Positions 46,460-56,998 of a DNA stretch of 64,000 nucleotides are shown piece after piece; position 1 is the first letter of the stretch; each line of letters opens with the position of its first letter. The position numbers and the translations under genes are program-made. This stretch comes from Hexactinellida sp. DTS-2022. Lineage: Eukaryota; Porifera; Hexactinellida. The notes beneath the pieces were generated by a model. The model was not told where the DNA came from, did no database searches, and saw only the letters and a program-made list of their open reading frames with translations. The stretch spans positions 1,922,001-1,986,000 of the forward strand of contig JAPNXP010000006.1 in NCBI GenBank assembly GCA_028753945.1. The letters are read 5' to 3'.

Positions 46460-48166
46460 GGCCCGTATTCACTAATAAGTTAAGTACGTACTTAAGTACG
46501 TACTTTGTACTTAAGTACTAAGTATGTACTTAAGTCGTATTCACTAAGATTTAAGTGTGTACTTAAGTACAAAACTTAAGTAACCTACTAAGTTGACTTA
46601 ACTTATAAGAATTTTCTTTTATTGACTCTTTAGACGTTGGTGTTTAATTAGAACATTGTATTAGATTTCTAGTAGTACTTGCTTTACTTTAGGGGAAGTT
46701 TATGATTCTATTTCACATTTATTACAATTGGTTGTTGTTTTCTAAAAGTCTGTTTTTTCTCAAGCACAAAAATCACAGAAACTTCATTGAGAATATTCTT
46801 TTTAAAGTTAAAAGAATACAGCAAGCTATTACAATAGTATTCCATACACTAAAATGCTATGCTATTAATTATAATTCAATAAATATAATTCAATTTCGTA
46901 CTTAAGTACGTACTTAGTTAAGTATGTACTTAAGTACAACAATATTTATTAGTGAATACGACTTAAGTATGTACTTAACTAAGTACGTACTTAGTACTGT
47001 TGTATGACAGTTTACTACCATGACAGACTTACTACCTCTATTACTAGTACCATGGATGTTTTCTATCCATGACAGATTTACTACCTTACATGACAGAATT
47101 ACTACCCTTTGATCTTGACTTGACTATTACTATGCACTTTTAATGGTTTCTTTCTTTCTTTCTTCTACTTTTGACTATTCAGAAATGTTAATTCATTTAT
47201 ATCATTTATTTACTCATCAATTTAAGAAAGTACACAAATTATAGTCTTGATTCAAGAAATCACATACAATAATGAATATCTCTCAAATCTGAATATTCAA
47301 AGCTTGTGAATTTTCTTTCCCATGTAATTATGCCGAGCGATTTATTGAACTCAACAAAATTCGCGAGAAGAAATTTTAAAATGCGTGCCTCAGGCTATCA
47401 ACTTGGTGAAGTTATTGACATGATACATAGTTGTACTACAGATTTTTTACACAGACAGCTTCAGTGATGCAATGATTATTGAGTAGAGCGATACGGTTTT
47501 TGACAGCTAATATATTCTCAGATTTCCCAATAGGTTATGTATTGTTATTAAATCCATTAAAAGGTCCTATCTCCGATGTTAGTATAATTATCTATTTGCT
47601 ATACCGTTCACAATGCTATCATATTAATTAACCTAGTGAATAATGAATATGGGGAAGGCGGATGTGGAAATGTCAAAATCAAGAAGATTGAACAAGTCAA
47701 ATTCAATAATCTTTTTAAAGATACAAGTAAATACAAACAGTATGTATTCATATACTAAATGAAATATATAGTATAAATCGCTGACAAAATTACATGGGAA
47801 ATAAAATTCACAAGCTTTGATTATTCAGACTTCATTATTGTATGTGATTTCTTGAATCAAGACTATAATTTGTGTACTTTCTTAAATTGATGAGTAAATA
47901 AATAATATAAATGAATTAACATTTCTGAATACAACCGTTTGTATTTTAATAGTCAAAGTAGAAGAAAGAAAGAAAGAAACCATTAAAAGTGCATAGTAAT
48001 AGTCAAGTCAAGATCAAAGGGTAGTAATTCTGTCATGTAAGGTAGTAAATCTGTCATGGATAGAGAACATCCATGGTACTAGTAATAGAGGTAGTAAGTC
48101 TGTCATGGTAGTAAAACTGTCATACAACAGTACTTAAGTACTAAGTAATCTTAGTGAATACGGGCC
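46460..48166. mobile_element. Harbinger-like MITE with 3-bp CAG duplication (1.7 kb)
   Basis: Ends GGCCCGTATTCACTAA in inverted orientation; CAG at 46457-46459 and 48167-48169. The related copy at 51864-52256 has a single CAG (as CTG, 52039-52041) at the homologous point, proving the 3-bp duplication. The left end carries many GTACTTAAGTAC units. A foldback is nested inside. Confidence 0.85.
46998..48129. mobile_element. Foldback/long-TIR element (1.13 kb)
   Basis: Arms of about 340 bp (46998-47335 and 47775-48129) are inverted copies starting TGTTGTATGACAG, with several ATGACAG..TTACTACC units and a (GAAA)n-like tract. GTAC flanks both sides and may be a 4-bp duplication, but the host sequence is full of GTAC. 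The central 440 bp shows no protein motif. Confidence 0.75.
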
Positions 48167-48737
48167 CAGAGTATGGAATATACAATTTTAGCACTCCTAC
48201 GCTCATAATATGAGATTTATCGCGGTTTTAGATTTGTCCAGTTTTTTGTCCAGGTTTTGGATTTTACGTGTCCAGGAATGTCCAGTTTTTTTGGCCAAAA
48301 ATGGAAAATGTCCAGGTTTTCGGTCAAAGCCATCTGGTCACCCTAGGTATAGCACATGGATTTGCAACGAAATCTGATCTTCAAAATGCCTCTAACAATA
48401 TCAAATAGGAACAAATTCGACAGAAAATAATATTTGATCTCAAAGTTAAGCAAGTAGGTGATACTTATCGTGTAAGTTGGACATATCTAAAACTGTTGAG
48501 ACAACTCTAATTATATGATTAATAATCTGTATCCACTGATCAACAATTCAAGTGTCAGATGAGATACTTATACGAAATGTTAAAAAGGACAAGAAACTCC
48601 CCGGCACCAAAACTCAGCCCAAATACTTAGGACCATATTCAGAGAAAGGAAATAAAAGAAAAAAAGTTCCATTCCATCTAAAAAAAAAAGTATTTGCAAC
48701 GCAGATGCAGGTATTTAATCATTTGAATATAGATCAC

Positions 48738-49410
48738 CCAGTTGGGGACGCTGCAAATGGTCGACTTTTGTACGTTTGCAATTGGTCGACTATTCTAAGG
48801 TTTGCAATTGGTTGACTATTCTAAGGTATGCAATTGGTCGACTATTCTAAGTGGAGTTTTTTCACTTGTATCTTTACAAAGTATTAGTATTACTATACAT
48901 AGTTCTTTCTCTCTAATGCACTGACATACATCATAACCCAGCTAGGGTTGTTTCAATGACATTCAACAAATTACAATGAATAATGGATAACACCTAGGGC
49001 TACGGTGACACTGAGATTTTCCCCTAGGCTCCATACCATCACACTTAAAATGGCCTGCTTTTACCCCTGATCCATAGATGACAATTAGAAAAGCGTAAGT
49101 TTTCAATAGGAGGCATATAACACACTTTGAAAGGCGATTCTTTTCACTATAATCAATACAAGTCAATTAGAAAAGAGATTCTTTTCACAAGTATCCATAC
49201 TAATCAATTAGAAAGGGTTTCTTTTCACCTTTTCCATCAATAAAATGTCAAAATGAAATGGTCGACCAATTGCATACCTTAGAATAGTCGACCAATTGCA
49301 AACCTTATAATAGTCGACCAATTGCAAACCTTAGAATAGTCGACCAATGGCAAACGTACAAAAGTCGACCAATGGCAAACGTACAAAAGTCGACCAATTG
49401 CAAGCGCGCC
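48738..49410. mobile_element. Foldback element with tandem GTCGAC repeats in both ends
   Basis: The left end (48750-48850) has four, and the right end (49255-49400) six, units of about 28 bp built on TTGCAATTGGTCGACTATTC, in opposite orientation. Outer ends around GGGGACGC and GGCGCGC also match in inverted form. It follows directly on the integrase C-terminus. No target duplication found. Confidence 0.75.
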
Positions 49411-49434
49411 ATCCAGTTTAATAGTACCGATATA

Positions 49435-49930
49435 TCTATATTATTAAAACTCGATTGTTGTCTGTGTGTATGTTTGTTTTTTGTACGGATAGTATTCAAG
49501 TGATTGGGGGAATATAAATTGCGTTTATATATGAAATAGAAACTAACTTCCAAATATAATAATTGGTAAACAAGTATGCAGATTCGAACTAAATTTTTAA
49601 ATTTTTTAATGCAAATACTACAAATTGTTTGTATGTAGATTGACTTATTTTACAATAAAATATATTAATTCCAAACAAATGTATGGGTTTATTCTTCACA
49701 GGATATACTGGGTTGGGAAATAATTTACTTGAGATGCACTTAAGTGCTTTTGTGTTCACTCCTCATAAGATTATTATATTTCTAAAGTCCATCTATTACC
49801 GCATCCATGGTACATCTACTGTTAGGCCTTATATAGAGTAGACTATGATTGTATATTGAAAAAAGCGAGACAGCGTGGTGGTTGAGTTAATTGCCGCGAA
49901 GCTACCGAGAGCGAAGGGCTCGTTATATTT
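49435..49930 (+). mobile_element. Helitron-like non-autonomous element (about 500 bp)
   Basis: Starts A|TCTATATTATTAAAAC, then GT-rich sequence. The interior 49610-49860 is an inverted match to 14620-14850, and the end is GCCGCGAAGCTACCGAGAGC followed by GGGCTCGTTA. Non-coding. The stretch 49931-50306 to COMMD3 exon 1 has no other feature. Confidence 0.55.
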
Positions 49931-50306
49931 AAACGAGATGCTTTATACGTATATTTTAGAGAAATAGATAACCAATCTTTGCTAGTTCACTAAGTTTACT
50001 AAATAGAAAAAATTTAAATTTAAAATATTTAAAATTTTTAATTTTTAATGATACATACACTTTATATAGTTTCAACAATCTAAAAATGCTCCCCAAATGT
50101 GGACTAATCTAATTCAAGGAAAGAAGACCTAGAAAACTACATTATCAGTAATGAATGTGAGTCAAATTTTGTGATTTTTAACTCAAAATTATTGAATTTT
50201 CGATCTTGAGTATAGTGTGGCCTTAACTAAGAGACATCTATAAATATATTTTGATAGTTTCCATGGGTGTGAGCGGACACAATAAAACCCTTAACAATAA
50301 ACAAAC

Positions 50307-50642
50307 CTTGAGCTGAGAAAATTGATTCACCGAATAAAATTTAAGAAAAGTATCTATCATGTTTTGAGGCCACAAACAATCTTCCAAACAACATTTCAAT
50401 GCTTCTTTTCCTATCGAGTTCTTTGCGGATTCGAGAATTAACATAGAAATAGTATAATGGGCTTCAATTAATTCATTTTCCAAAAACTTGTGAGTAAATG
50501 CTGAATCAGGAGTTATAATACTGGAGAAACAATTAAGTAAATCAAAGTATATTTTCTGCAACAAAATTGCAAAATGTTCCTTTGATAGCTTGTATTGACC
50601 AAGAAGTAACAATTTTGCCAGGATATCAGGAGAAATATCCAT
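50307..50642 (-). CDS. COMMD3: COMMD3, exon 1 (N-terminal helical domain)
   Basis: Encodes 112 residues starting MDISPDILAKLLLLGQ, all-helical as in COMMD N-terminal domains. HFAILLQKIYFDLLNC, EAHYTISMLILESAKN and ALKCCLEDCLWPQNMID align by pattern with human COMMD3, which has FTLLLRAAFQSLL, YILEAGKH and LSTYLEDCKFD (from memory). I chose the ATG at 50642 over one 24 bases upstream because it gives the MELS-like start and a family-like length. The donor CTCAAG|GTTTGT at 50306-50305 ends the exon in phase 0. Protein total with exon 2 is 194 residues. Upstream sequence has no obvious TATA box. Confidence 0.88.
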
Positions 50643-51274
50643 TTCCAATATTATAACTAAATACAAATACAGTCAACTCAAATAATGGGGTAATTTATCT
50701 GGAACAGTATAAACGTAAATAGTAGCTAATGCTGCATATTTTCCGCTAATTGGGAGAAATTTGGGTTTAATTAATATGATTTTTAGCCTTTTCTGTGCAA
50801 TTTCCTATATTGGGTGACCCAGCTACTCAACTGCCCACCTAATATGAACTTAATACACAACATAAAATGAACATATCTCTATACTAAGTAGATAGGATTC
50901 TGTAGAAGAACATAATAATTTTAAAAATGAGCAATTTAACTCTATCATCTGATTAATCATCAACATCGCTTAATTAATCTAGACATTTCCCGAGAGATAC
51001 CGGGGAATCAAATTAATAAAATTCTTAATGAAATAGTTGCACTAGTTGACTGGGAAGCTCGGCTATGTGAGGACGAGTGAAAGTGTTTGCCTCTAATTTG
51101 TTATGAACTTAGCTTTGATTGTGATCGTGAGGAGGCTCTACAGTACTATACCACGTGGAATTGACACTACCCGGACATAAGTATTCGACCACCCAACATT
51201 TTCCCCATTGAAAATAGTACTATAGGAGGTTGAACAATGGAAGATAGTGTATTCAAATTATATGAGATATTGTT
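50643..51274. other. Region upstream of COMMD3, no gene
   Basis: The COMMD3 promoter should be here. It is AT-rich with no CpG-dense segment or clear core motif, and no repeat I recognise. Confidence 0.3.
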
Positions 51275-51451
51275 CAGGGTTTCATACAGAGGGGGGGGAA
51301 CCTGGGATTTCCCCCCCCCAAGGTTCAGTTTCCCCCCCCAAGAATTTGAGAAAATTGTATTATTACCCCCAACCCCTTCACATTTGCTCGCTTCGTTTAT
51401 GCACCAATAGATTTCTCCCCCCCCAAGCCAAAAATCCTGTATAAACCCCTG
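51275..51451. mobile_element. hAT-like C-run MITE (177 bp)
   Basis: Ends CAGGGTTTCATACAG and, read inwards from the right, CAGGGGTTTATACAGG, with long C runs inside. The flanks ATATTGTT and TTGTTATT match at five of eight positions. Confidence 0.65.
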
Positions 51452-51863
51452 TTGTTATTTTGATTACAAATTCATATTCTGTGCATTCGAATTATCAATT
51501 GTAGAAGCTTTCAATTCAATCCCTTTTTGATTTGGTTAAAATTTATCACCCTGTTCCACTGTCACCACTTTTCCAAAATTGCCACTGTGAGAGAGATGGG
51601 AACAGGTGGCACATGTTGCCATTTGATGATGATTTTCAACCGAATACGAATCAAAATAGCAATACCAGTGACCTTCGTTATATAAGGCCTTACTACTGAG
51701 TAGATTTTGCTGGACCATGGATTACTTAAAGGCCATTGATTAGTAGCTGATCTTTATCTCAATAGCTAGCAATGACAAACCTGAGAAATGCATTATAATT
51801 GTATAGGAAGTTAGGAACATGATATCAAGGCATATATAACACCCTTTATAATTGTGATATATC

Positions 51864-52256
51864 TAGGGTGACCAGATGGCTTTGACCGAAAACCTGGACA
51901 TTTTCCATTTTTTGGCCATAAAAACTGGACATTCCTGGACACGTAAAATCCAAAACCTGGACAAAAAACTGGACAAATCTAAAACCGCGATAAATCTCAT
52001 TATGAGCGTAGGAGTGTTAAAATTGTATATTCCATACTCTGATATATAAGAGTATATAATTTCATGTTAAAATTGTTCACTCAAATTCACGATAAGCCAT
52101 TGTTTATACTCTATTCTACTTTAGTAATATAGAAAATATACCTCAGTTTATAGGCACTCTCGTTAATATCTAAATCAGGGGACTATCAAAATTTGTCTGT
52201 ATTACCTTCCAATTTGTATTACCGTGAGTTATTCCATATAATTTATAGCCCAACTA
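51864..52256 (-). mobile_element. Partial TAGGGTGACC hAT-like element with empty Harbinger site
   Basis: Inverted, high-identity match to the right end (48170-48345) joined directly to the interior (46200-46457) of the element at 45585-48345. The join at 52039-52041 is the pre-insertion state of the Harbinger-like MITE. Its other terminus is lost near 52256. Confidence 0.85.
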
Positions 52257-52403
52257 CTACAATATTACTAAATAAGAACTTTAAATATTCTGATATATCA
52301 TGTGAAATAAAATGAAAATATAAATACAAATGTTGAAATTAATAGAATATTCTTCGCCAAAGTTATTACACGTATATGAATGCTACTAAAATAACAACAG
52401 CAT

Positions 52404-52830
52404 AGGCGTAGCACACGGTCCGGCTGGTCCGGTCATGGCCGGACCAGTTTTCATATATTCTACTATATTATATCAGACGGTCCGGTTTTGGCCGGACCAC
52501 TTTAACTGTTTGGCCGGAGATTTTTCAGAGCCGTGCAACGCCCGTGAACAGGGTTGCCAACTCCCCCCTTTGGTGGTGGTCTCCCGCTTTTTGGAAATTG
52601 TACCTATATTCAGTGGTGTTTTGCCAAAAAAAGAAGTGGGGGGGCGCTCCCTTTTCAAATTTAGCATTTTCTTAGAAAACATAGGTGAAAACGGCCCCCA
52701 ATAATGAATTTATAGATAACTGATAGGAAGGAGCGCCCCCCCCCCCCCCCCCCCTGGGATATAAGCGCCCCCTAGCGAAATAAGTCGGGGGGGGGGGGGG
52801 GGGGGGGCGCTCCCCCCGAGCCCCCTCCCT
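52404..52830. repeat. GGTCCGG-rich MITE and G/C-run repeat
   Basis: 52404-52549 starts CATAGGCGTAGCACACGG and ends in a degenerate inverted version, with GGCCGGACC repeats, likely a hAT MITE. 52550-52830 has a run of 19 C (52736-52754) and a run of 21 G (52787-52807), each next to GGAGCGCC/GGCGCTCC, so the pair forms an inverted repeat. Confidence 0.55.
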
Positions 52831-52866
52831 AAAAAACATCACTGGCTATATTTATATTTTATGATA

Positions 52867-53375
52867 TCTATATTGTGTACTATTAAAACACAAGGCTGGG
52901 TGTGTGTATATATATTTGTTTGTATGGTCCGAGTTGATTGAAGAAAGTGGACGGTTTCCTAATGTGATTTTTGGCATATAGGGGTAACTTTTGGCACCCG
53001 CCAACAAGTTGAGGTTTCCACTCTAAATTTCTCACACCTCGACAAGTTATGACGTCAGTCACATTTCGAGAACCCTGAAAATTCACTTAATCGCACATAA
53101 TTCGCGCCCTTTAAGAGATAAATCTGAAAATTAATTAGAACATGGACATTAATAATGCGGACACGTTGGTCTCACCAGATCACCAATATGCTTACTCATT
53201 ATCGCATGATGACGTAATCATTAAAATTTCACATTGTTAAATTTGACTATTTAGGCCTATTTACGCTTTATAATCAATGTTAGAAGTATATAAATGACAA
53301 ACCAACCGCGAAGCGGGTGGTGTGTGTAGTTGTGTTCTGCCGCGAAGCGATCTAGCATGCGAAGCTCGTTAGTAT
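52867..53375 (+). mobile_element. Helitron-like non-autonomous element (about 510 bp)
   Basis: Starts A|TCTATATTGTGTACTATT, then TGTGTG sequence. Ends with GCCGCGAAGCGATCTAGC and GCTCGTTAGT. A segment around 53020-53095 recurs at 56890-56960, outside any complete copy. Confidence 0.55.
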
Positions 53376-54513
53376 AAGTAATAACTGGATTTTTTTGCTA
53401 AAATTAGTCAAGTCACGAGTAACAAGTTTTGTTCTACTCATATACTTGTAAATTAGTTAATATTCTTCAGCCCCTTATTAATACACTACTATTATGTTTT
53501 AATTCGAATTTGGATGAAAATCTTAAAAATATCCCGAGTGGCCTCGCGCCTACATCCTCCAGAAAGTTGTTAAGTTGATCTAGAAAAAGGCTATTTTGAT
53601 CTAGAAAATCTTTAAAAATTCCCATAATCTATTTAGTGCAGCCGATTAGCAAAATAATTAGACATGAAAAATGTATTATTGTCGACTAGGAAGTGATATA
53701 GGGAGTCGATTGGTTCTATTGAATTGAATTTTTTTAATATGTATGGGCATTGCTTTTGCGGTTTCACACCTGTCCATATATGGTAATGTTATGAACAACT
53801 CGTATTTAATTAAAAATACACTCGACAAATTAGTGCACTAGATAAATCACATATAGTTGATTACCCCATATGCAACCCAAATAATAACAATAAGAAGCAT
53901 AGTTAATCCTATAATGAAATTTATAAACTGGCCTTCTATTTTTTTGGCCTTCTCGGTGACATACACGGCCGTATATTAAGTAGGCCATGGTTCATGGAAT
54001 GTTTGATCATGGCCACAGAGTGTGCATTGTCCAGGAAGAGAGTTAAAGTTTAGAATAAAATTAATCTGTGTTTATGTACTATTTTTTCCTAAGGTAGTAA
54101 CAATATTTTAATTTTTGGAATGCACTGTGGTTTACTTGGTGGTTGCTAGAAGAAACAATATCTAGTTAGTAACGACAATTTTGCACACTACAATGCAAAC
54201 ACATTCTTTACGCACAGACTCGTATCTAAAGTCGATTATTTAGACAATAATCTGTTTAAATAATTTTATTTTACATTATTAATGTAATATTTTTGTTATT
54301 AACAATATTGTTACATATAACATAATACTTGAGTATTTTAACTGCACGTCCATATGGTTCTTACTAAAAACTATATAGTTTTCCTGCTTTGGCTTAGCTC
54401 TTAGCTATATTCGTAGCTGTTTCGAGCTAAACATAAGACTCAAAATATCAAATTAAGGGTGAATTATTTTAACCATGACTGGAGAAAATAATATTATGAA
54501 CATTAATATAGTA
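53376..54513. other. No gene recognised
   Basis: 53655-53790 is another copy of the dispersed repeat at 29215-29335. The rest is AT-rich without coding signal. Confidence 0.35.
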
Positions 54514-54585
54514 CAGTGTACTCCACTTAATTGGGAACACATTTGTAACCGGCCTCTTGTCCCAATTAAGTGGAGTATACTATAC
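54514..54585. mobile_element. Mini TIR element
   Basis: About 27-bp inverted ends with CTCCACTTAATTGGGA around a short loop. TA-rich flanks suggest a pogo/mariner MITE. Confidence 0.65.
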
Positions 54586-54709
54586 TATATGTAACTGGCA
54601 TAATAGATTGATAATTTAAAATATTTTTCACTGCAATATATTTGTTTATTCTGACTATATTAAATTGATAGGGGTAGAGTACAGACTAACATACAAATGT
54701 TATATGTTA

Positions 54710-55510
54710 GGCCAGGTAAAATAAATTGATTGTTTATCAGAAAATACATACGGGGGACGCTATTTTTTGATCATTAGATATGCAAATAGCATCCTATGCA
54801 AGACAATAAATATTAGTATTTAATATAATTATAAATGATTAAAATTATGCTCTAAATGCAAGGCTTATAATAAGTGATATACAGTACAACCTCGCTAATC
54901 CGAACAGAGGTGTTCCGATTCAAAAATCTTCTGTTCCGATTAGTGAATTCGTTCGGATTAGTGAAGTAATGCATTTTCTATGGGAATCAATAAATGAGAA
55001 TCTCGGGTATCCGAACCAAACTTGTACAAACCTTGTTAATCCGCACTAAACATCTAGTGTACTCCTTAGAATACTTGTCTGAGACTTATTTTTTATACTT
55101 CCATTGCAATTTACTATTTTTCCCCCACATTTATTAGAAGAATATTTTCGTTTCTCCTGTTCGGATTAGCGAGGGTTCGGATTAGCGGGGTTCGGATTAG
55201 AGAGGGTGTACTGTATTTGGAATACTTTACACAAGTTTAACTAAGACTGTGTTAATAAATAAGGCCAGGTAAAATAAATTAATTGTTTATCAATCAGATT
55301 TTTTCAGATAATACCGATTGCGGGCGGGATTTTTATTTTACTTTGTATTTCAGTAATATGCAAATATCATTATTCTATACAAACAATATTAATTTAAATT
55401 TAATTAGAATTCACATGACAATGCCAAATAATTAACGTAATGCCCTAAATACAAGACTTATTAAAAATTGATACATTAGGAGTACTTTACACAAGTCTAT
55501 AGCTAATATT
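54710..55510 (+). repeat. Tandem direct duplication, first copy carrying a MITE
   Basis: 54714-54880 plus 55214-55235 matches 55262-55490 in the same orientation, from CCAGGTAAAATAAATT to TACTTTACACAAGT. The second copy lacks the pogo-like MITE present in the first. Confidence 0.65.
54881..55213. mobile_element. Pogo/Tigger-like MITE, TA duplication (333 bp)
   Basis: Ends CAGTACAACCTCGCTAATCC and, read inwards from the right, CAGTACACCCTCTCTAATCC, flanked by TA at 54879-54880 and 55214-55215. Contains several TTCGGATTAG units. A truncated relative is at 30510-30661. Confidence 0.85.
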
Positions 55511-56126
55511 CGTACAATTAGGTTCAGAAGATACTAAAAGAAATATCCGGACGGGGGTGAAATTCGGGACGGACGGGGATTATAAATAAGTTATTTTGTT
55601 AATATGGCCTAATATAATATTTTAGAAGATTACACTGAGCAGGCGGTTTCAGAAAAGTGTTATTGCTCATTGAAGTAATTGATCTTAGTATAATTTTGTG
55701 ATTATTATTAAAATTAAGGAGACGTTGTCAATTAACTATAATTGATTATTCTACTCCTGCAAATAATTGTTGCATGATTTATCATATGGATGGAGTGTAG
55801 CCTTACCAAATTATACAGCTACATGACATATTAGCTGTGGAGCGGATTAAATAGTATAATAAATCATTATAGAATATGATACCACTCAAATAATTTTGTT
55901 AAATTTATACTTACTAGGACAATAAATAGTTTATAAATGGGAGCGACGCCTGTATCAATATTACCTTATCTATCGTCTCGTCCTTGTATTAAAATTTCAA
56001 GCTATTTAGAGAATAACAAAATCCTTAAAGAATCGTAAATTATAGGATAAACCTCTAGATTTCTTGACCGATTGAAGCAAGTGCAGGAGCAGTTGCTTCA
56101 CTGTTTGTAGATACAGTAGTGTCCTC
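55511..56126. other. No gene recognised
   Basis: AT-rich sequence between the duplicated block and the hAT MITE. Nothing coding seen. Confidence 0.3.
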
Positions 56127-56364
56127 CGGGGCGGATCTAGGGGGGAAAGGGGGCCCGGCCCCCCCTGAGATTTTTCTCATGGGGGGAATTTTTCTAATCT
56201 TAGTCATTTAGTAATAAAAATGGTAATAGATTAATATCTGGCTTTCAAAGGGTAATTTTTTCTGGGAGGCAAGCCCCTAGACCCCCCTTACCGTCGCTCG
56301 TTTTACTCGCTCCATATCCCTCCAAATTTGGGTCCCCTCAGTCGAAGGGCTGTATCCGCCCCTG
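56127..56364. mobile_element. hAT-type G/C-run MITE (238 bp)
   Basis: Ends CGGGGCGGATCTAG and, read inwards from the right, CAGGGGCGGATACAG. GTGTCCTC (56119-56126) and GTGTCCGC (56365-56372) match at seven of eight positions. Confidence 0.8.
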
Positions 56365-56998
56365 GTGTCCGCCTAATATTAATGTCTATAAAAGAATATA
56401 ATACAGTATTTCATTATTATCAAAATATTTTTTATATAAATATTACCCCCAAACGGTCATTTATTGTTATAATATAAGGTATATATGTGGAAAATAGCAA
56501 GTTTGCAGAGTCAAGCAGTAAATTGTAGCAAAATAGAATAAAAAATTTGTGATTGCGTAATGAACAGTGTAATTGGAATTCACATGAAACCTCAAATTCG
56601 TCACTAGCAAACGAATAAAGCTGTGGAGTCCTTAGGAATAGCTTGTATGCATACGAGTAACTACTGTAATAGAATTGTTTACACTATAAAAGGCTTCTGT
56701 GATGTTATCAATTTTCTCCATAGGATTTGGCTAATAACTGATTTTGGCCTTTTTTGGCCTTTGTCAATTATTGTCCGATTTTAGAGTTCTTTTGGTCTAT
56801 TTTCATCATTTAGCGAGTTCTAGACGTGTCCATATAGCGTTTTAGCCTAACTCCACTAAATCTAGGAGGTGTTTATTACTGAAGTTGCACCAAATTTCTC
56901 ACACCTCGACAAGTTATGACGTCATCGTCACATTTCGAGAAGCATGGAAATTCACTTAAGGGGTGAGTCGAGTAGCTTAATGTTGAATGTCCTGGAAT

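Larger units (their letters stand above)
45585..48345. mobile_element. hAT-like element TAGGGTGACC, with exact 8-bp TSD and nested insertions
   Basis: Ends TAGGGTGACC in inverted orientation; GGTATAGC is duplicated at 45577-45584 and 48346-48353. GTCCAG-rich arms lie inside both ends. It contains a MITE at 46072-46175 and the 1.7-kb element at 46460-48166. An inverted relative without the latter lies at 51864-52256. Confidence 0.9.
44336..48720 (+). pseudogene. LTR-retroelement integrase, split by nested transposons
   Basis: Four pieces of one integrase lie in order. 44336-44408 has NPWQYIDVDLICDF, the first catalytic Asp region. 44876-45080 has LVVVCYLSKYVV (the usual Asp replaced by Cys), then EVIDQLCSIYLTYGTPEVIQ and HDEG. 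45230-45576 has STAAYYPQSNGLMEAYIKIL. 48354-48720 is the C-terminal part, with VGDTYRVSW, SDEILIRNVKKDKK and PKYLGPYSEKGNK. This is the integrase architecture of Ty3/gypsy-type or related elements. I see no LTRs, protease or reverse transcriptase nearby. Stops and two large insertions make it dead. Confidence 0.7.
12742..50306 (-). other. COMMD3 intron, about 37.6 kb, filled with transposons
   Basis: Donor AAG|GTTTGT lies at 50306-50305 and acceptor TTTTTCCAG ends at 12742 (minus). Joining these sites gives an uninterrupted 194-residue protein. The intron holds three or more DNA-transposon superfamilies, an LTR-retroelement remnant, Helitron-like copies and many MITEs on both strands. A transcript is needed to confirm there is no small exon between, but the protein alignment leaves no gap. 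Confidence 0.85.

Noticed and set aside
48750-49400. Regular GTCGAC-containing repeats that resemble a CRISPR array
   Set aside because: The units are contiguous without unique spacers, occur in inverted groups at the two ends of one element, and the genome is eukaryotic.
49305-49553. 82-codon minus-strand open frame
   Set aside because: Made of the GTCGAC repeat units and the Helitron-like 5' end; no independent protein signal.
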